This document shows, piece by piece, positions 62,341-64,000 of a stretch of 64,000 bases of DNA. Position 1 is the first letter of the stretch, and every line of letters starts with the position of its first letter. Below the pieces are notes generated by a model, which saw only the letters and a program-made list of their open reading frames with translations, had not been told where the DNA came from and did not search any database. This DNA is from DASQHL01 sp963843685 (lineage in GTDB: Bacteria > Chloroflexota > Dehalococcoidia > DSTF01 > JACRBR01), in assembly GCA_963843685.1 (NCBI GenBank), contig CAWJLO010000012.1:14514-78513 (forward strand), in the 5' to 3' direction. The translations under genes were made by a program, and so were the position numbers.

Positions 62341-62346
62341 TACTCT
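62341..62346 (+). promoter_or_regulatory. -10 box six bases before the glycosylase start
   Basis: TACTCT (62341-62346), six bases, ATG 62353; leaderless layout. Confidence 0.4.
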
Positions 62347-62352
62347 AGCTGC

Positions 62353-63177
62353 ATGCCAGAGATACCGGACCTGGAGGCGATCCGCGGGTTCCTCAACCAG
62401 CGGATCATCGGCGTGGAGATCACGGAGGCGGAGACGCTGATCCCGCACGTGGTGCGGACGGGGGCGGCCGACTTCGTCGCGACGATGACGGGGAACCGCT
62501 TCGGGACGATCCTCCGGCGGGGCAAGTTCATGCTCTGTCCGATGGCCGACGAGTCGTTGCTGGTGATCAACCCGATGCTGACGGGGCGATTCCAGTACGT
62601 GGAGCCGAAGCAGAAGAAGCGCTCGAAGACGTGCTGGATTCTCTCGTTCGCGAACGGGATGCAGCTTCGGTACGCCGACCGGATGCTGATGGGCAAGATC
62701 TACGTCGTGCCAGCGGACCAGCTCATGACGGTGCCGATGTTCGCGGAGATGGGGCCGGACGCGCTGGAGGTGAGCGAGGAGGAGTTCCGGGCGCGCATCC
62801 GAAAGCACTCGGGGCAGATCAAGAACATCCTGACGAACCACAAGTTCATCGCCGGCATCGGGAACGCGTACTCGGACGAGATCCTGTGGGAGGCGCGCAT
62901 CGACCCGTTCCGGAAGCGGACGACGATGTCGGACGACGATATCGGCGCGCTGTACGAGGCGCTGCACAAGGTGATGGGCCGGTCGATCCCGATCCTGCTC
63001 GAGCATTTCAAGGACGAGCTGGACTACGACGAGTGGCGGGAGCACCTGAAGGTGCACCGGAAGGGGGCGGACAGCGCGAAGAAGAACGAGGGGCGCTGTC
63101 CACGCTGCGGGACGCACATCACGGAGATCTCGCCGAACCAGCGCGTGACGAGTTGGTGCCGGACGTGCCAGAAATAG
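62353..63177 (+). CDS. Fpg/Nei-family DNA glycosylase
   Basis: A 274-residue base-excision glycosylase/AP lyase. Pro2 and Glu3 (MPEIPDLEAI) are the catalytic N-terminus, TILRRGKFML holds the conserved Lys, the H2TH region is KHSGQIKNILTNHKFIAGIG with NAYSDEILWEARIDP, and the C-terminal zinc finger is RCPRCGTHITEISPNQRVTS then WCRTCQK. PEIPDLE replaces the classical PELPEVE, seen in several Fpg/Nei subfamilies, so whether it prefers oxidised purines or pyrimidines is open. TACTCT lies 6 bases before the ATG. Confidence 0.92.
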   Translation: MPEIPDLEAIRGFLNQRIIGVEITEAETLIPHVVRTGAADFVATMTGNRFGTILRRGKFMLCPMADESLLVINPMLTGRFQYVEPKQKKRSKTCWILSFANGMQLRYADRMLMGKIYVVPADQLMTVPMFAEMGPDALEVSEEEFRARIRKHSGQIKNILTNHKFIAGIGNAYSDEILWEARIDPFRKRTTMSDDDIGALYEALHKVMGRSIPILLEHFKDELDYDEWREHLKVHRKGADSAKKNEGRCPRCGTHITEISPNQRVTSWCRTCQK

Positions 63178-63220
63178 GGCGTTGGTCGTCGGTCGTCGGT
63201 CGTCAGTCGTCGGGGGTCCC

Positions 63221-64000
63221 ATGACCACGGCTTTCACCAACGCTCGACTGATCCTCCGCACCGGCAAACGCAGCGGCGGGCTCGTCATCGAGGATGGGCG
63301 TGTCGACGACGTGCTCCGGGCGGAGCAGCGGCCACCCGGCGGTGCGAACGTCGTCGATTGCGGCGGACGCATGCTCGCGCCGGGGCTGATCGACATCCAC
63401 GTGCACGGGGGCGGCGGGTTCGGGCTGATGACGGACGACCCGGCGCAGGTGCGGGGGTACGCGCGATGGGCGGTATCGCACGGGGTGACGTCGTTCCTGA
63501 TCAGTACGTCGGGGCGCGACCACGCGGAGATCGTGCACCGGCTGAAGGCGCTGGCGCCTGTCATCGGCAAGCCGGGGGCGGGGGAGGCGCGTGGGCTGGG
63601 GTTCCACCTAGAGGGGCCGTACATCAACCCGGTTCGGAAGGGCGCGTTCGACCCGCGCTGGCTACGCGCGCCGAACGTGCGCGAGTGGGAGGAGCTGTTC
63701 GAGGCATCGGGCGGGACGATCCGGCAGATGACGCTGGCGCCGGAGCTGGCGGGCGCCGAGGAGCTGATCCGCGCGGTCGTGGCGTCCGGCGCGGTTGCGG
63801 CGATGGGGCATACGGACGCGACGTACGGGCAGGCGATGCGGGCGATCGAGCTGGGGGTGTCGCACGTGACGCACTGTTTCAACGCGATGCGGCCGTTCGC
63901 GCATCGTGATCCGGGTGTTCTGGCGGCGGTGATGACGTCGGACGCTGTCACGGCGGAACTGATCGGCGACGGCGCACACGTAGACTACGCGGCCGCGCGG
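63221..64000 (+). CDS. nagA: N-acetylglucosamine-6-phosphate deacetylase, 3' truncated by window edge
   Basis: The first 260 residues of an amidohydrolase-superfamily enzyme that removes the acetyl group from GlcNAc-6-phosphate in amino-sugar and cell-wall recycling. Visible motifs: LAPGLIDIHVHGGGGFGLMT (metal HxH), GLGFHLEGPYINPVRKGAFD (metal Glu), AAMGHTDATYGQAM (His) and VTHCFNAMRPFAHRDPGVLA (His and substrate loop). ATG 63221 is preceded by a short GTCGTCGG microsatellite (63184-63212). No stop before the window end; about a third of the gene is missing. Confidence 0.92.
   Translation, partial: MTTAFTNARLILRTGKRSGGLVIEDGRVDDVLRAEQRPPGGANVVDCGGRMLAPGLIDIHVHGGGGFGLMTDDPAQVRGYARWAVSHGVTSFLISTSGRDHAEIVHRLKALAPVIGKPGAGEARGLGFHLEGPYINPVRKGAFDPRWLRAPNVREWEELFEASGGTIRQMTLAPELAGAEELIRAVVASGAVAAMGHTDATYGQAMRAIELGVSHVTHCFNAMRPFAHRDPGVLAAVMTSDAVTAELIGDGAHVDYAAAR

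Overview
The window is a GC-rich, gene-dense bacterial contig whose content points to Chloroflexota, most likely a Dehalococcoidia-like lineage. This assignment is an inference from content, not a database result. Supporting signs are an archaellum-type ATPase pair beside a Tad pilus locus, several CoA-ester enzymes (two family III CoA-transferases, two enoyl-CoA hydratases, a DUF35/thiolase pair), an LLM-class flavin oxidoreductase, Thr/Pro-rich linkers on secreted proteins, and -10 boxes set 5-7 nt in front of start codons. Bacterial housekeeping genes are present (plsX, ispD, nagA, an Fpg/Nei glycosylase). Both window edges cut a gene (a DUF1786 protein on the left, nagA on the right).

Layout. 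0-2.4 kb: DUF1786 protein and a convergent ADP-forming acyl-CoA synthetase alpha-type protein. 2.6-5.6 kb: ArlH-like and ArlI-like ATPases followed by a small acidic protein. 5.7-7.3 kb: DUF35/thiolase pair behind a palindrome. 7.3-18.7 kb: Tad pilus locus (flp, tadE-like, tadG-like, cpaB, cpaE, cpaF, tadB, tadC), bracketed by a VWA-FHA membrane protein and a J-like/FHA protein. 18.8-23.9 kb: small membrane proteins, a promoter-bearing gene lying between two copies of a DUF192 5' end, M28 and LysM lipoproteins, and ispD. 24-38.4 kb: scattered metabolic and DNA-repair genes separated by hairpin-type and dispersed repeats. 38.6-48.2 kb: one tightly overlapping operon of two GT2 glycosyltransferases, a radical SAM enzyme, a DUF362 protein, a GtrA-like protein, an epimerase and two tandem polytopic membrane paralogues, probably for lipid-linked glycan synthesis. 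48.2-51.8 kb: MoxR-DUF58-DUF4129 operon. 52-56.4 kb: a large secreted beta-helix protein with a Thr-rich linker and a C-terminal dockerin. 56.5-64 kb: tRNA-Tyr, a flippase-like membrane protein, tRNA-Pro, an M20 hydrolase-methyltransferase-plsX operon, a CoA-transferase, an Fpg/Nei glycosylase and nagA.

Many genes (nearly all of the Tad locus, the VWA-FHA and J-FHA proteins, a cyclase, one CoA-transferase, DUF58, DUF4129 and the dockerin protein) are broken by frameshifts. Almost all of those I could resolve are repaired by removing a single base, which points to uncorrected insertion errors in the assembly rather than gene decay. I annotate these as one gene each and state where the frame changes.

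The most striking biology is archaeal in flavour: the ArlH/ArlI pair with no archaellin or ArlJ nearby, the Tad locus about 4 kb further on, and a tRNA-Tyr with a short variable loop and a C1-G72 pair, which are archaeal/eukaryotic rather than bacterial hallmarks.
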